Positions 12,004 to 22,649 of a stretch of DNA of 64,000 nt are shown in pieces. The stretch comes from Pomphorhynchus laevis (taxonomy: Eukaryota; Acanthocephala; Palaeacanthocephala; Echinorhynchida; Pomphorhynchidae). Every line of letters begins with the position of its first letter. Position 1 is the first letter of the stretch. The notes below the pieces were generated by a model that saw only the letters and a list, made by a program, of their open reading frames with translations, had not been told where the DNA came from and did not search any database. The stretch lies in the NCBI GenBank assembly GCA_012934845.2, contig WNNJ02000845.1, positions 62,001 through 126,000 on the forward strand, given 5' to 3'. Both the position numbers and the translations under genes were made by a program.

Positions 12004-12223
12004 TACCAACAAAAAAAAACAAAGATTTATTCTTTAATTTTACGTTTGCCTTGCGGCTTCTTCAAAAATTGTATGTATATTAGATTATATTATATAATAT
12101 ATTAGATTATATTATAATAATATATATTTTAATCTATTATATATATCTAATATACATACAATATTTGAAGAAGCCGCAAGGCAAACGTAAAATTGAAGAA
12201 TTAATCTTTGTTTTTTGTTGGTA
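12004..12223. repeat. 220-bp palindrome
   Basis: Two arms of about 85 bp: TACCAAC...ACGTTTGCCTTGCGGCTTCT on the left, and AGAAGCCGCAAGGCAAACGT...GTTGGTA on the right. They enclose an AT-rich core that is itself palindromic (TATATTAGATTATATT). No ORF is present. The arms are nearly identical, so the structure is young or kept alike by conversion. Consistent with a foldback or MITE element. Confidence 0.85.
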
Positions 12224-12407
12224 ATTTTTTTTGTATAATTTATTTAATTTATACTTACAGTATACGTATTCGCTTTATACTTACAAAGCGGATACGTTCA
12301 AGTTGCTTCAATCTTTTAACTAGGGCATTTGCTATATATATTTATATTCTTCAGCCTTCTTCAGTATATATAATTTGTTATTACAAATGCCCTTGGACAC
12401 CCAATGG

Positions 12408-12817
12408 TGTACTCATAAATAAATCACTATGTTTTCCTCATGAGGCATAAACACCTGGCAGCATTATATATATCTTCATCGGACCAAGATATAGAACCGA
12501 ATTATTCTCGCAATATTCAAAGTCGCTACGTATGCCCAGTCATCCTATGTGTGACGACAAACTTCAACAACGGTATACGCGTTTTGCTCTTACGGAGCTT
12601 ATCAGTACCGTGACTTTAATAATCATCCATAGGCACCTTAACACACGCTTAAACAATGTTTAAAGCTAGAAAAACAGAACTACTCTTAATCTGAATCATC
12701 AGAGGAAATTTAGCATAAGCTCTGTGAATGGCAGTGCGTATTGCAGTTTAACCATGCATCAGGCGGCATGGTTAATTCACTTCACATTGTACTCATAAAT
12801 AAATCACTGTTTTACCT
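12408..12817. repeat. Direct repeat bounding a 380-bp segment upstream of LINE
   Basis: TGTACTCATAAATAAATCAC occurs at 12408 and again at 12788, and the likeness extends about 30 bp. The enclosed segment is GC-richer than its surroundings. It may be an inserted piece with a target-site duplication, or a local tandem duplication of LINE 5' sequence. Confidence 0.55.
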
Positions 12818-12839
12818 CTCCGACTGGTGTGGATACTAC

Positions 12840-14515
12840 TACGCCATCTTTGATGGCTGAAATCTTTGCAGATACATTTTTATTATCACCTGTTAATTGC
12901 TATGCTAACAGACACTTGATCTTCACATGGTAATGCAAAATTAGTTACATTGTGTCAACAGAAGAAGTTCGTCAATAACTATCTGCACTTTCTATTTCTT
13001 CAGCCACCGGTCCAGATGACATATATCCATTTCTCCTTAAATCTATACCCAACATCATTGCTGAGCCCATCATCTCACTCTTTGAGCTAAGCTTGCGAAC
13101 TTCGTGACTACCAGCCATATGGAAACACGCTCTTGTAATCCCTGTTTTCAAAAAGGGTGACAAATATGATCAGACAAATTTTAGGCCAATCAGTTTAACA
13201 AATACTATTTGTAAAGTACTTGGGAGAATAATAAACCGGAGGTTATCGTTTTTCCTTTCAGAATACAATCTTCTCAACTTAGGCCAGCATGGTTTCCGCA
13301 AGGGCAGATAATGTCTCAGCAATCTTCTATGTGCAAGGGAAGCATGGACAAGTGATGTTTCTAGAGGTTGTACTGTGGATGCGATCTTCTTTGGTTTTAG
13401 TCGGGCATTTGATCGTGTTCCGCACGTGATGTTGCTTGGCGTTCTGCAATCGTATAAAATCGATAAATGGATAATAGATTGAATTCAGAATTTTCTATGC
13501 GACCGCATTTTTCGCGTACGCGTAGGTCAATCTTTATCATTACCTCGAAGGATATCTATCGGTGTACCTCAAAGGTCTGTCTTGGATCCAGTCCTCTTCA
13601 ACATGTTCAAAAATACCTTATTGGTTGAGCTAGTTAAATCAAAGTCTTGCGAGTTCTTGGCTTTTGCAGATGACCTGAAATTATGGAGGACTATTGAGGA
13701 TCTGGAAGATATTGTGTGTATGCAGAAGGCACTAAATGTAGTACATGGTTTGTCTCAATTGATGGGTATCCACTTAAATATTCCCAAGTGTGTACACTCG
13801 CGTTTTGGCAAAAATGGTTTAAAATCAAGCTATTACAGTGGAAGTGACTGTATTGTGGAAAGGGAACATGTTCAAGACCTTGGCGTCACAGTGCACCGAT
13901 CTCTTATACCGCAAGAGAATACAATGCATGTATACAAGGCAGCTAGGCGGATGATGCATACAATTAGGAGATGTTTCTCCACACCGGTTCCTTAGTCATT
14001 AGCCATATTATAAAAGGCTAAAATTTACCATTGATCGAATATGCTGCACCGGTTGCATTTCCATTTACAAAAGATGAAATCTCAAAGTATGAACGCGTAC
14101 TACACAGTTCCACACGCTTACCTCCTAGCTTGAGAAATCTCCCTTATGATCAGCGGCTCTTTCATCTTGGATTGAGTTCTATATTTTGTCGCCTCGTGTT
14201 CATAGGCATGTGTTCTATGTATCGCATCGTACATCAGTATGGAGGATTTCCCATTAAAGTTACTAGAAGAAATTGTCGACAAGGAATGAGATGACATTCA
14301 CTTTGTCCAGATATTTTGTACCGTGGATAATTATCTAAACAATTTCGACTTTATAACCGAGCGTGTAACTTATGGAATGATTTACCCCTTCCATTGTGAA
14401 TGCTGCGAGCTTTCTGGATTTTCGAAAAATGCTGAAGGATTGGTTAATTAAGCCTCATATGGTACGTCGAATCGATGCGTTATATAAATGACCTTCTTTT
14501 TTACTTTTATTGTCG
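12840..14515 (+). pseudogene. CR1-like LINE, 5'-truncated, degraded RT
   Basis: Non-LTR retrotransposon polymerase read across frames from the segment before the RT fingers (ATGPDDIYPFLLKSIPNI) to the end. Recognisable pieces are the block TNFRPISLTNTICKVLG, the region corresponding to motif A (FGFSRAFDRVPHVMLLGVL), a degraded GVPQ..VLDPVLFNMF motif, the catalytic AFADDLKLW, and the C-terminal LPPSLRNLPYDQRLFHLGL segment typical of CR1-type elements. Open stretches are 13582-13995 and 14031-14294. In-frame stops (for example within FRKGR-stop near 13310 and IID-stop near 13480) and frameshifts show it is dead. The 3' end runs to GAATAATAAT, a short microsatellite tail usual for CR1. There is no endonuclease domain in this copy. 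Confidence 0.82.
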
Positions 14516-14557
14516 TGATTGAGCAAAACAGCCTTATGGCTAATGCTCTGTATGAAT

Positions 14558-15683
14558 AATAATGGAACAATATCAACTATTTACAATTTATTTAAATAAT
14601 TTAGATCAGCAATCAAAGTTATCGTAAAATACAACGAAAAGAAGATGCCCGTACTAGCAGGGAGACGCTCTTTATTCATAAGGAGAGAACTTTTGAAGTA
14701 TTTTATTCTTGCAACATTATTAGTTTTGTTAATTTCACTGTTTTATCACTGATGATATTCATGCAGTGAGCGAAAGTTGTAATAAAATTTCTATGGTTTT
14801 GATCTTTATTCTCAACAATGGGTCAAATATAATTATTTTTAGCATTTATAATTTTTTATTAATTAATAAAATTTATATTGTTCATATAAAAGACCGAGCA
14901 AAGACCTTTTTTACTTGAAAGCATAAGCGCGCCGATTCAGTGGGAAAGCGGCATGTATCCAGGAAGCCCTCTCCCCGGAACACCCCGCTTCCCTCTAGAT
15001 GCATCACATGGAAAACTTGTGTACATTGTACGGTGTGCCGGCAATTGATAAAAATCGTTTAAGTCTTTGCATATTACCTTAATAATATGAATAAATTGCA
15101 TATTACGTTAATTCCGTTAATCTTCTTTCGATGATTAACGGGAATTATAAGAATAAAAGCATATGATAATTTAACTGTGATATCGAGCAAGGTATAATTA
15201 ATTTTAATTATTTATTTTGTAACAAATTATGTAATATTTTTAAATAAATGTATTGAAACCGTATTGTTAATGTTAATGAAAGTCAGGAAACAAATAAAAC
15301 TTGTTTTATCATAAAATACATTTTTGTCTAAACAATTTTAGCAAAACTTTTTATAAATTAAGCTAAATAAAAATTGGTAAAAAGAATATATATTTTTTAA
15401 TTTAAAACACAATTTCAATTAATTACATAGACGTTTAATATTGTGCGAACTGTAATTATTTTTAATTAATGCATAATTTTTAATGTTTAATTTTTTAATT
15501 TGTTAGATATCATTTTAAAGTCAAAAATTTACTGAATGCTGATTTCTTTGATTCTCGAGAAAAAAGTCACGACATGATTTACTCCTAAAGTAATCCTTCG
15601 TAACACAGAATAGTATCAAAAGTATAATTAGACAATGAAATAGTGTGATGTTAATCACAACACGAATAAATATTGACACGAAT
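14558..15683. repeat. Dispersed repeat R1, copy b, unoccupied Merlin site
   Basis: Same repeat as 6102-6823 plus 9114-9319, here uninterrupted. At 15451-15470 the sequence reads TGTAATTATTTTTAATTAAT, the single, unduplicated version of the Merlin target. It includes the GC-rich block at 14922-15052 and an extra segment of about 150 bp (15210-15366) absent from copy a. The left end abuts the CR1-like LINE tail. The right end abuts the truncated jockey-like LINE. Confidence 0.82.
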
Positions 15684-17350
15684 TGTCGCGAATTTTACGA
15701 AAAATCGCCTGTGAGTAAATAGAAACGAGTGCATTTTGAATCGAGATAAGCCGGAGGTCTTCAGGACAAGTGACAGGATTTCTTTTTACTAAAAACATTT
15801 TATGACTAATATTGATGCCAGTAATATCGGATGGTGATGCTAAAAGCTTGGTGATAGCGATCTCATTTCTCTGACTGTCTGTCAAAAGTTGACAAAACAA
15901 ATGGACAATGGTGCACGACTTTTGCATGTTCCTTGAAGCGAATCCTAAGAGCCCAAGATACCCGTAATGGTTAGATCTCTGCTTTTAAAACCGTCCTAGG
16001 TGGGGATTGGTTAGGAGAAGGCGTGACTCCATAATTATTGATGGATAATGTCTCTTCCAAAGCTCTGCCAAAGACTATTATACCAACCCAACCTGTTGCT
16101 ATTTCCTTCCAGTTGACAAACTTCTCCTTCATGAATATCTTTTAAAAGGAGGACTGGGAAGGGTCAAGGTGATTAATAATCGCCCTATCCTTGCTCAGCT
16201 GGAGCCTATATGGAGAACTGCGATCTATGTTCTTTCGAGAGAGCATGTCCGAATGAAGCAGAGAGATTGGACGGTGTAAATTTTTGCTAGGATTTTGAGT
16301 ATTGTCGGAGTAGAATTGAAAATTTCACCTTTATATGTAGTCGATAAAATGCCGGTAATGTATAAATTATATCTAATTATAATGCCGGTAATGTATAACT
16401 AATGTATAAATAATATCGGGTCAAACTCTCATTTTCTATAACAGGGAATTATTCGATATCTGTCTAGAAGTGGGATACTATGATTAGATAAAATTGGAAT
16501 TTCCTCTTTAGTATCGTATATTCTTTCAGCCGTCACGAAATAGGCCATGCAATGTGAACAGTTGTCATCGCGACTGGTCAATACAGACGAGTTTTAGCAG
16601 CCACTTCTCATGTATCAGTAAAAATTTAAGGAGTGAATTAGTTGTTGTGCAATGAAAGATAGGATATGATGGTAATTGAATAAGAACTGATCGCTGGCTT
16701 TAATCAAACGACCAGTCATATAGTTGAAATCACCTGGTAACATACCATAGCCGCAACCTAATAAGCGATCCAGGAGGTCACGGTTTGTGTGAATCTCATT
16801 TAGCTGAATATAGGTATTGGCTATACTGATGTATTTACTGTCCTTACAAAGTGTTATAGCTAAACAATAGAGGAGTGGACAAGAATAGTTTAGTAATAGG
16901 AAAGACCTTAAGTGATTCTTAACTGAGGTTAGAAAACCTTGAGAAGAAAAGGAGTGTGAAAGAGTTATGTACGGATTATAGTGGACGTATATGTGCATAG
17001 GTATAAATCAAGTAATGTCCTAAGGTGAGCGGATATATTAAGTTTCCTGAAGTACAATTACATCTGCATTTCGACTAGTAAAAAGACGAAAAATAGAAGC
17101 ACCTTTCGAATTCCACTGAGTGATATTCAATGAAAACGGATATTAACTACTTCACATTTGTTGGCCCTTAGGTTGGAAGGACATGTGGACTAGTTGGTAT
17201 TTATTGTCAGAAGGTTACCTTGACAACTTCTAGTTCCTTCAGCTGTTACCTACATCCCACCATTGGTGTTATAGTTGAGTTTATCTGATGGATTCTTATC
17301 ATTTACCACTTCCACATTTGACCGAATTTGACCGCATTTTCATTCCCATT
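15684..17350 (-). pseudogene. Jockey-like LINE, copy 1, degraded fragment
   Basis: Minus-strand remains of a non-LTR element of the same family as 26440-30180. The endonuclease part (16615-16998) contains PGDFNYMTGRLIKASDQF, the GDFN catalytic block of APE-type nucleases. The RT part (15655-15927) contains CPEDLRLISIQNALVSIY. The element is cut off inside the RT where repeat R1 begins. Many frame breaks separate the segments. Nucleotide likeness to the other copy is visible at 16860-17100 versus 28565-28800. Confidence 0.75.
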
Positions 17351-18664
17351 GCTACTTCTTATCTTAGGTATCTCGGGTTGCCTGCGAGCATTGTTAACAG
17401 ATTAAAGATTATTGAGTTTTTGTTTTTAATAAAATCCTTTATTTATATGAAAGTAAGGTTAGTTTAAACTTGCAACTGAACAACATAAGAAAAATGATAT
17501 TTCAAATAAGCGGAAAACAATGATGGATTTGTTGCACCTACAATTTAGCACGACAACGCCACATTCGAATTCAATTTTAGAAACAAATTTGGAAGATACA
17601 AGAGCGACGCAGATTATAACGCCACTAATTTGCGCAGATAATGTCAATGCACTAATGAACTGAATTTTACATATTTTGAGTAGAAAAACAACAATTTAAC
17701 AATTTTAAGGCTAATATCTTTGTGTTTCAGATATAAAACCGGACCGAATATATAATTCGAAAATATGTAAATAAGATTTTATATATTTAAAATCAAGTTA
17801 AAATTTAAACTTGAAATTAAAAACTCAATTTTTATGAATGGACTAATAAATGAAACACGATGTCCAGAATAAGGATTAATGGTCATCATTGCATCTAATT
17901 TTTATTATACTTTTGTTTAACTTTATGTTATATTCGATATCTTTTCAAAAGGGATGATATCAGTATTATAAGATTAGTATTATCAGTATTTATTCGAAAA
18001 GGATGATATTACTAATTAGGACATATGCAATTAGGACATTACAATAAAAAGTTTTTATTTGATAAATTATATCAAAATATGTTTTAGTTGTGTCTAACAT
18101 TTGACATAATAAAAATGATCGGAACTATTCTGTAACCTGCCCACTCTTTTAATTTTCGTTATATTTAAGGTAATCATTTTATAATCAGGAATGTATAGTT
18201 TGGTGTATTTAAAATAGTTTAAATATGCATTCTAATCCTATACGGCCCCGTAATTGTTAATTAAATGATTAAAACACTTGAAATAAATTTAAAATAGTAA
18301 TAGAATAAAGATAGATAATTAGTAATGATAATTACTAACGATAATTTGTAATAAATTGATAGATACTATATAATGATAGCATAATAGAGATATGGTTACT
18401 TGCAATAGATTTATATATGTCCATAACCATAGATATTTACTTAGAAGTTATGCCTAACTGCAATGGCTTTTATGAATTTGCGTAAGATTCAATATCTCAC
18501 TAAGTCTCGATATCAGGTTCGAGATGCATATTAGAATTATATGTGTTCAACAGCTTATTGATAAAAATGTTCTTGGTTATAATTTAATATAATAATATAA
18601 CTCGAAATAACTTAAAAGGTCAATTTGCTACGCTGTTCTACTATCTCCAAAATGTGAGTTCAAA
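17351..18664. other. Gene-free AT-rich stretch
   Basis: I see no gene or named repeat. The 62-codon minus ORF at 17459-17647 has no recognised domain. A local near-duplication of GGATGATAT...AGTATTAT lies around 17950-18010. Confidence 0.5.
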
Positions 18665-19216
18665 TCAAAAGGATTCAACGAAGGAGTCTGATCGGATATT
18701 TTTATTTTCGACGACTTCGTAACTCTCGGCACATATTTTATTCATTGCGTTATTGCCAACTTTGCTAATTCTCTTGTTACTGGGATATGCCAATTGATTT
18801 CCTAATATTAACATATTATATATGCGCTCTTCATTGCTGGAAACGTAGGAATTTGAAAAATGACGAACTGCTTTACATTCATTTTGTCGGCTAATTAATT
18901 CTGATATTGTATGACGGGTAAGATTTTCTTCTTCGATTAATATATTTAAATGATTTTCAAAACTGGCATCGTCGGTGCTTGTTTGTAATTGTTCTAGCAG
19001 CTCAGAGCATAATATATCGGAATTCTTTATGACGCTGGAAGAATTCGTGTCTTTGCTTTTATCATTACATACACTTTCGCTCCAAGAATTATAAAATCCA
19101 CAAAAGTTGTCTTTATTTTTGAATCGCTTACTTGGTCTCCAATTTTTAACCAAATGACCGACTTTTTTAATTGTTCCGTTAATTATTATATGATCACCAC
19201 TCACCTGTTCAACCAT
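18665..19216 (-). CDS. Hypothetical protein, 183 aa, single exon
   Basis: An uninterrupted minus-strand ORF of 183 codons in very AT-rich surroundings, well above the local background length. The protein begins MVEQVSGDHIIINGTIKKVG, is hydrophilic and is rich in S, N, E and K. A central acidic segment (about residues 75-105, SELLEQLQTSTDDASFENHL) could be helical. No signal peptide, membrane segment or catalytic motif is visible. I do not recognise a family. It could be a host gene, a terminal exon of a longer one, or an exapted element ORF. No obvious transposon ends flank it. The start is the first ATG after stops; an upstream exon joined by splicing is not excluded. Confidence 0.45.
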   Translation of the reverse strand: MVEQVSGDHIIINGTIKKVGHLVKNWRPSKRFKNKDNFCGFYNSWSESVCNDKSKDTNSSSVIKNSDILCSELLEQLQTSTDDASFENHLNILIEEENLTRHTISELISRQNECKAVRHFSNSYVSSNEERIYNMLILGNQLAYPSNKRISKVGNNAMNKICAESYEVVENKNIRSDSFVESF

Positions 19217-20104
19217 TATGACTTCATTTTAACATTGCATTCTCATTGAACTACAGAATTTATGTGAAAAGAGTTTCTATTTCACGATCGTAAATGTCAC
19301 GCGATAGTTGCGAACAAAGCTTTTACTTTAAGGTGAAATGACTAAACAACACTATTTTAGCAAACTTTATTTCTAAAGTTAACATTTGGAATAGACTATA
19401 ATTCAATCTCAACAATACAAAATGATCAAGTAAGTTAAGAATAATTTGGCGTTTTAAAAATAGTTTACAAATACTAAAAGTCAGAGTCCATAATAAGTCT
19501 ACAAGATATTGTTGATATTCCAGCCAACGTATTAATATGATGTTTCCTTCCAAAATTGATATACAATATTACAACTAGTCTACAATATACTATACTTATA
19601 TAGTATATTTATAGAGGCATATTCTTGCTGTTCATCAACTTCAGTTTATGCTAATCCAGTAGAGCAAACTACAGTGTGGATGATGTCCGTGCTTAGCGAG
19701 ACAGAAGAGTGACATAATCTATAAGACAATATAATATTTGCTTCAGCCAAAATAATCTTACAAATTTATTGCCATAAGGCATTATTATACTATCTGGATT
19801 ATATCTCTTAAACAATTACAAATAATTGTCAAATAATGGCTTTAGCACACAATATTCTCTCCGATATCTAATCTGCGTTGAAATGAACCATAAAAATAAT
19901 TTTAATTAATTACAATGTTATTGTTAAGTAAAATTGATATTTTTCCTAAAAGTGATATTAAGAAAAAGAAATAAAGTTGAATATTTCGTGAACTAAGAAT
20001 TTAAAAAGAAACGTATATACAGTATATTTGCATGTGCCAAAGTGCGGATTGAGAAAATAAAAATTAGAAAGGAAATAAAACAATTATTAGGAAAATTAAA
20101 TAAA
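19217..20104. other. AT-rich intergenic stretch
   Basis: No gene is supported. The 76-codon minus ORF at 19323-19553 is hydrophobic low-complexity sequence with no domain. The TATACTATACTTATATAGTATA palindrome region lies near 19585-19610. Confidence 0.45.
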
Positions 20105-20154
20105 TAGATACGGAATTAATAAGGAAAAATAGAGTTAAAAATATTAAAAAAGAT

Positions 20155-21315
20155 ATGTATATAAATGAACAATTAGAAATGTTAAAACAACTTTTAAGTG
20201 ATAATAAGCCAAAAAATCTTTATGTAAATATAAGAAGTTTTTCTAAAGATATCATATGTTCAATAAATCAAAAATTAATTAACGACTATGATAGGCTAAG
20301 TTGTATAATAGACAGTTATTGTAATACAAAATACTATAATCATACAATAAATGTAAATAATAACAATAGAAAATATACATTAACCATAAACTTCATTAAT
20401 AAATGTATAGATAACATAAATATAGCCGGACTTTTAAATAATTCTAAAAGTAAAGAAATAATAGGGTCAGATTTAAGTAAATATATTCCTAAAATAAGGT
20501 ATAAACTCCTACCACCATTAGGACGAAAAATTTGTAATTATAATAAAGAATTAAAATCAATATGTAACGATAATATTAGAAACATAATGGAAACAGAATG
20601 CAATTGTAAAAGTCTTAGTTTTGATAAAATAAATGAACATATATGTACCCATAATCTAGAATTAATTGAAAATTGTGAATTAAGAAAGCTGCTATCAAAA
20701 GGGTATAAATATAGATTAAATAACAACAACGACAAAAATAAAATTTACAGTTCGTTATATAATAACTTAAATGATTACTTTAGTAAGCTGATTAATAGTG
20801 AAAGCTCGAATATATCTAAGATAAAAATTTGGAAATATTATATATTTGATAAAATTAAAAATAAAATGAAAATAACAAACAATTATAAAAGGAAAGATAA
20901 AATTAATAAAGATATGTATAAAGAACTTACTAAATTAAAGGATAACTATATAATAACAACTATTGATAAAGCTAGTAATAACTTTGTCTTCATATGCAAA
21001 AAGCTTTATTATGATATACTAATGAAAGAGGTTAATTCTAATGATTTAAATGTAAATCCAACATATGAACGTAGTGAGTTGAGTTTAGAAACAATTATTA
21101 CAAGTCACTGTTCTATAATGGATAAAAAGGGTATAAAGGTTGAATTAGATAATAAAACTATACCTATATTATATTGGAATCCAAAATTACATAAAAATCC
21201 AATAAAACCTAGGTTCATATGTAGTGCTTTTAAATGTACATTAAAACCACTTTCTGTTTATATAAATAAAATACTTAAAGTAATTAAAGCACACTATAAA
21301 AATATTGCAAGGTAA
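20155..21315 (+). pseudogene. PLE reverse transcriptase, N-terminal part
   Basis: An open stretch of 386 codons, lysine- and asparagine-rich as expected for an AT-biased gene. The first 250 residues resemble the poorly conserved N-terminal region of PLE polymerases. From about residue 262 come NYIITTIDKASNNFVFICKK, then PILYWNPKLHKNPIKPRFIC (about residues 339-358) and KPLSVYINKI. These correspond to RT blocks 1-2a of Penelope-like elements (consensus LPKxHK...RPI). The frame is lost just after the block; RT motif A (YDFSTLYTNLDLVDIKE) is read in another frame at about 21415-21465. A GIY-YIG domain would normally lie directly upstream in this lineage. Confidence 0.8.
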
Positions 21316-21576
21316 TCGAAATTAATACTGGTATAAAACACTATTTCAGTATTAATTCTACAAAAGAATTTTTAGAACAGACAAAAGGAATAAATTTTCA
21401 AAATATAAATACATACGATTTTAGTACGCTTTATACAAATCTAGATTTAGTAGATATTAAAGAAAGCGTTAGTAAAATTTATTAATCTTATATTCGGAAA
21501 AAGATATACATATATATGTTATAATAACTATAACGCATATCCAACAAAAATCAAACTATCAAATAAACATAATTAT

Positions 21577-22263
21577 ATGGATAAAATTGAATTAATAGAA
21601 TCCTTAAATATCTTGATAAATCAAAATTATTTAAAAGTAGAGACATTTATATTTAGACAAGTAAAAGGTGTTCCAATGGGTGGTAATAGTATCCCAATTA
21701 TAGTTGACTTGTTTTTAAGCTTTATAGAATATGAATTTGTTCATAACTGTGTAAAAACTAAATCTAAACAATATAAATATATGAAATATATGTTTCGATA
21801 CATTGATGATATATGTGTATTAAATTCTAATAATTTTTATTCTTTTAGTGAACAAATTTATCCAGAAAGCCTTATTCTTAATGAAACCAATATTAATGAT
21901 AAAGAAGGTATATATCTCGATATGAACATCAAATTAACATCAATTAAAACTACTTTTAATTTATATCGTAAAGATGACATATTTAAATTTACAAGAAACA
22001 TATTTTTGCATAAGCATTCATGCATACCATATAATATAAAATATAATACATTAAATAATGAAATTTTAAGAATTGCAACAATATGTAATGATATTGGCTT
22101 TCTTCAAAATCATTTAAATAATTTAATAGATACATATTTTAAACTAGGTTACTATAAAAATAACATCAAGCAGAAAATAGTAAAATATATAAATCAACAC
22201 AATAATATAAAGAATAAATTTAAACTCTTAAGTGGCAAATTTTTATGGATGGATAATAAATAA
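21577..22263 (+). pseudogene. PLE reverse transcriptase, C-terminal part
   Basis: An open stretch of 228 codons continuing the polymerase. It shows motif B (VKGVPMGGNSIPIIVDLFLS), the catalytic motif C MFRYIDDICVLN with both aspartates, motif D (GIYLDMNIKL), and a thumb-like region (LYRKDDIFKFTRNIF...NEILRIATICND). No GIY-YIG domain follows the thumb: the stop is followed at once by the 3' tail. This agrees with a nuclease placed before the RT and not after it. Between this ORF and the previous one the reading is disrupted, so the copy is dead. Confidence 0.82.
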
Positions 22264-22649
22264 TATACTTTGCATTAGAATAAGATACTAGATAGTTATT
22301 TCAGAGGAAATACATCATTAGCATGTATTTGGCCCCGCTGCTATGTTGGGTAGAGGAGTTAGGGACCGAAACCTGATAGCATAGCAGTTCCTTCTGATGA
22401 CCTCTAATTCTTATTCTGATACAACGTCTGTTATTTATTAGTCAATTCATAAAAATGACGTTTATTTTAAATTTTATTTTTTATTTTTTTTTTTATTTTT
22501 ATTTTTATTTTTTAACTTGATTTAAATTATAGAAAATCTAAAAACAATTATTAATTTTATTATTTAATTATTAAATTTTGATTTAGCATTATTATGTTTT
22601 GTTTATTTTATAATTATATTAAATACGTAGACTCAGTTAGCTGATTTAA

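Noticed and set aside
22330-22410. Possible hammerhead ribozyme in the PLE tail (GAAA and CTGATGA motifs close together)
   Set aside because: The core motifs are present, but the flanking sequences do not form the three required helices: nothing pairs across CTGATGA and GAAA to make helix II. Several tail copies also vary in the CTGATGA core.
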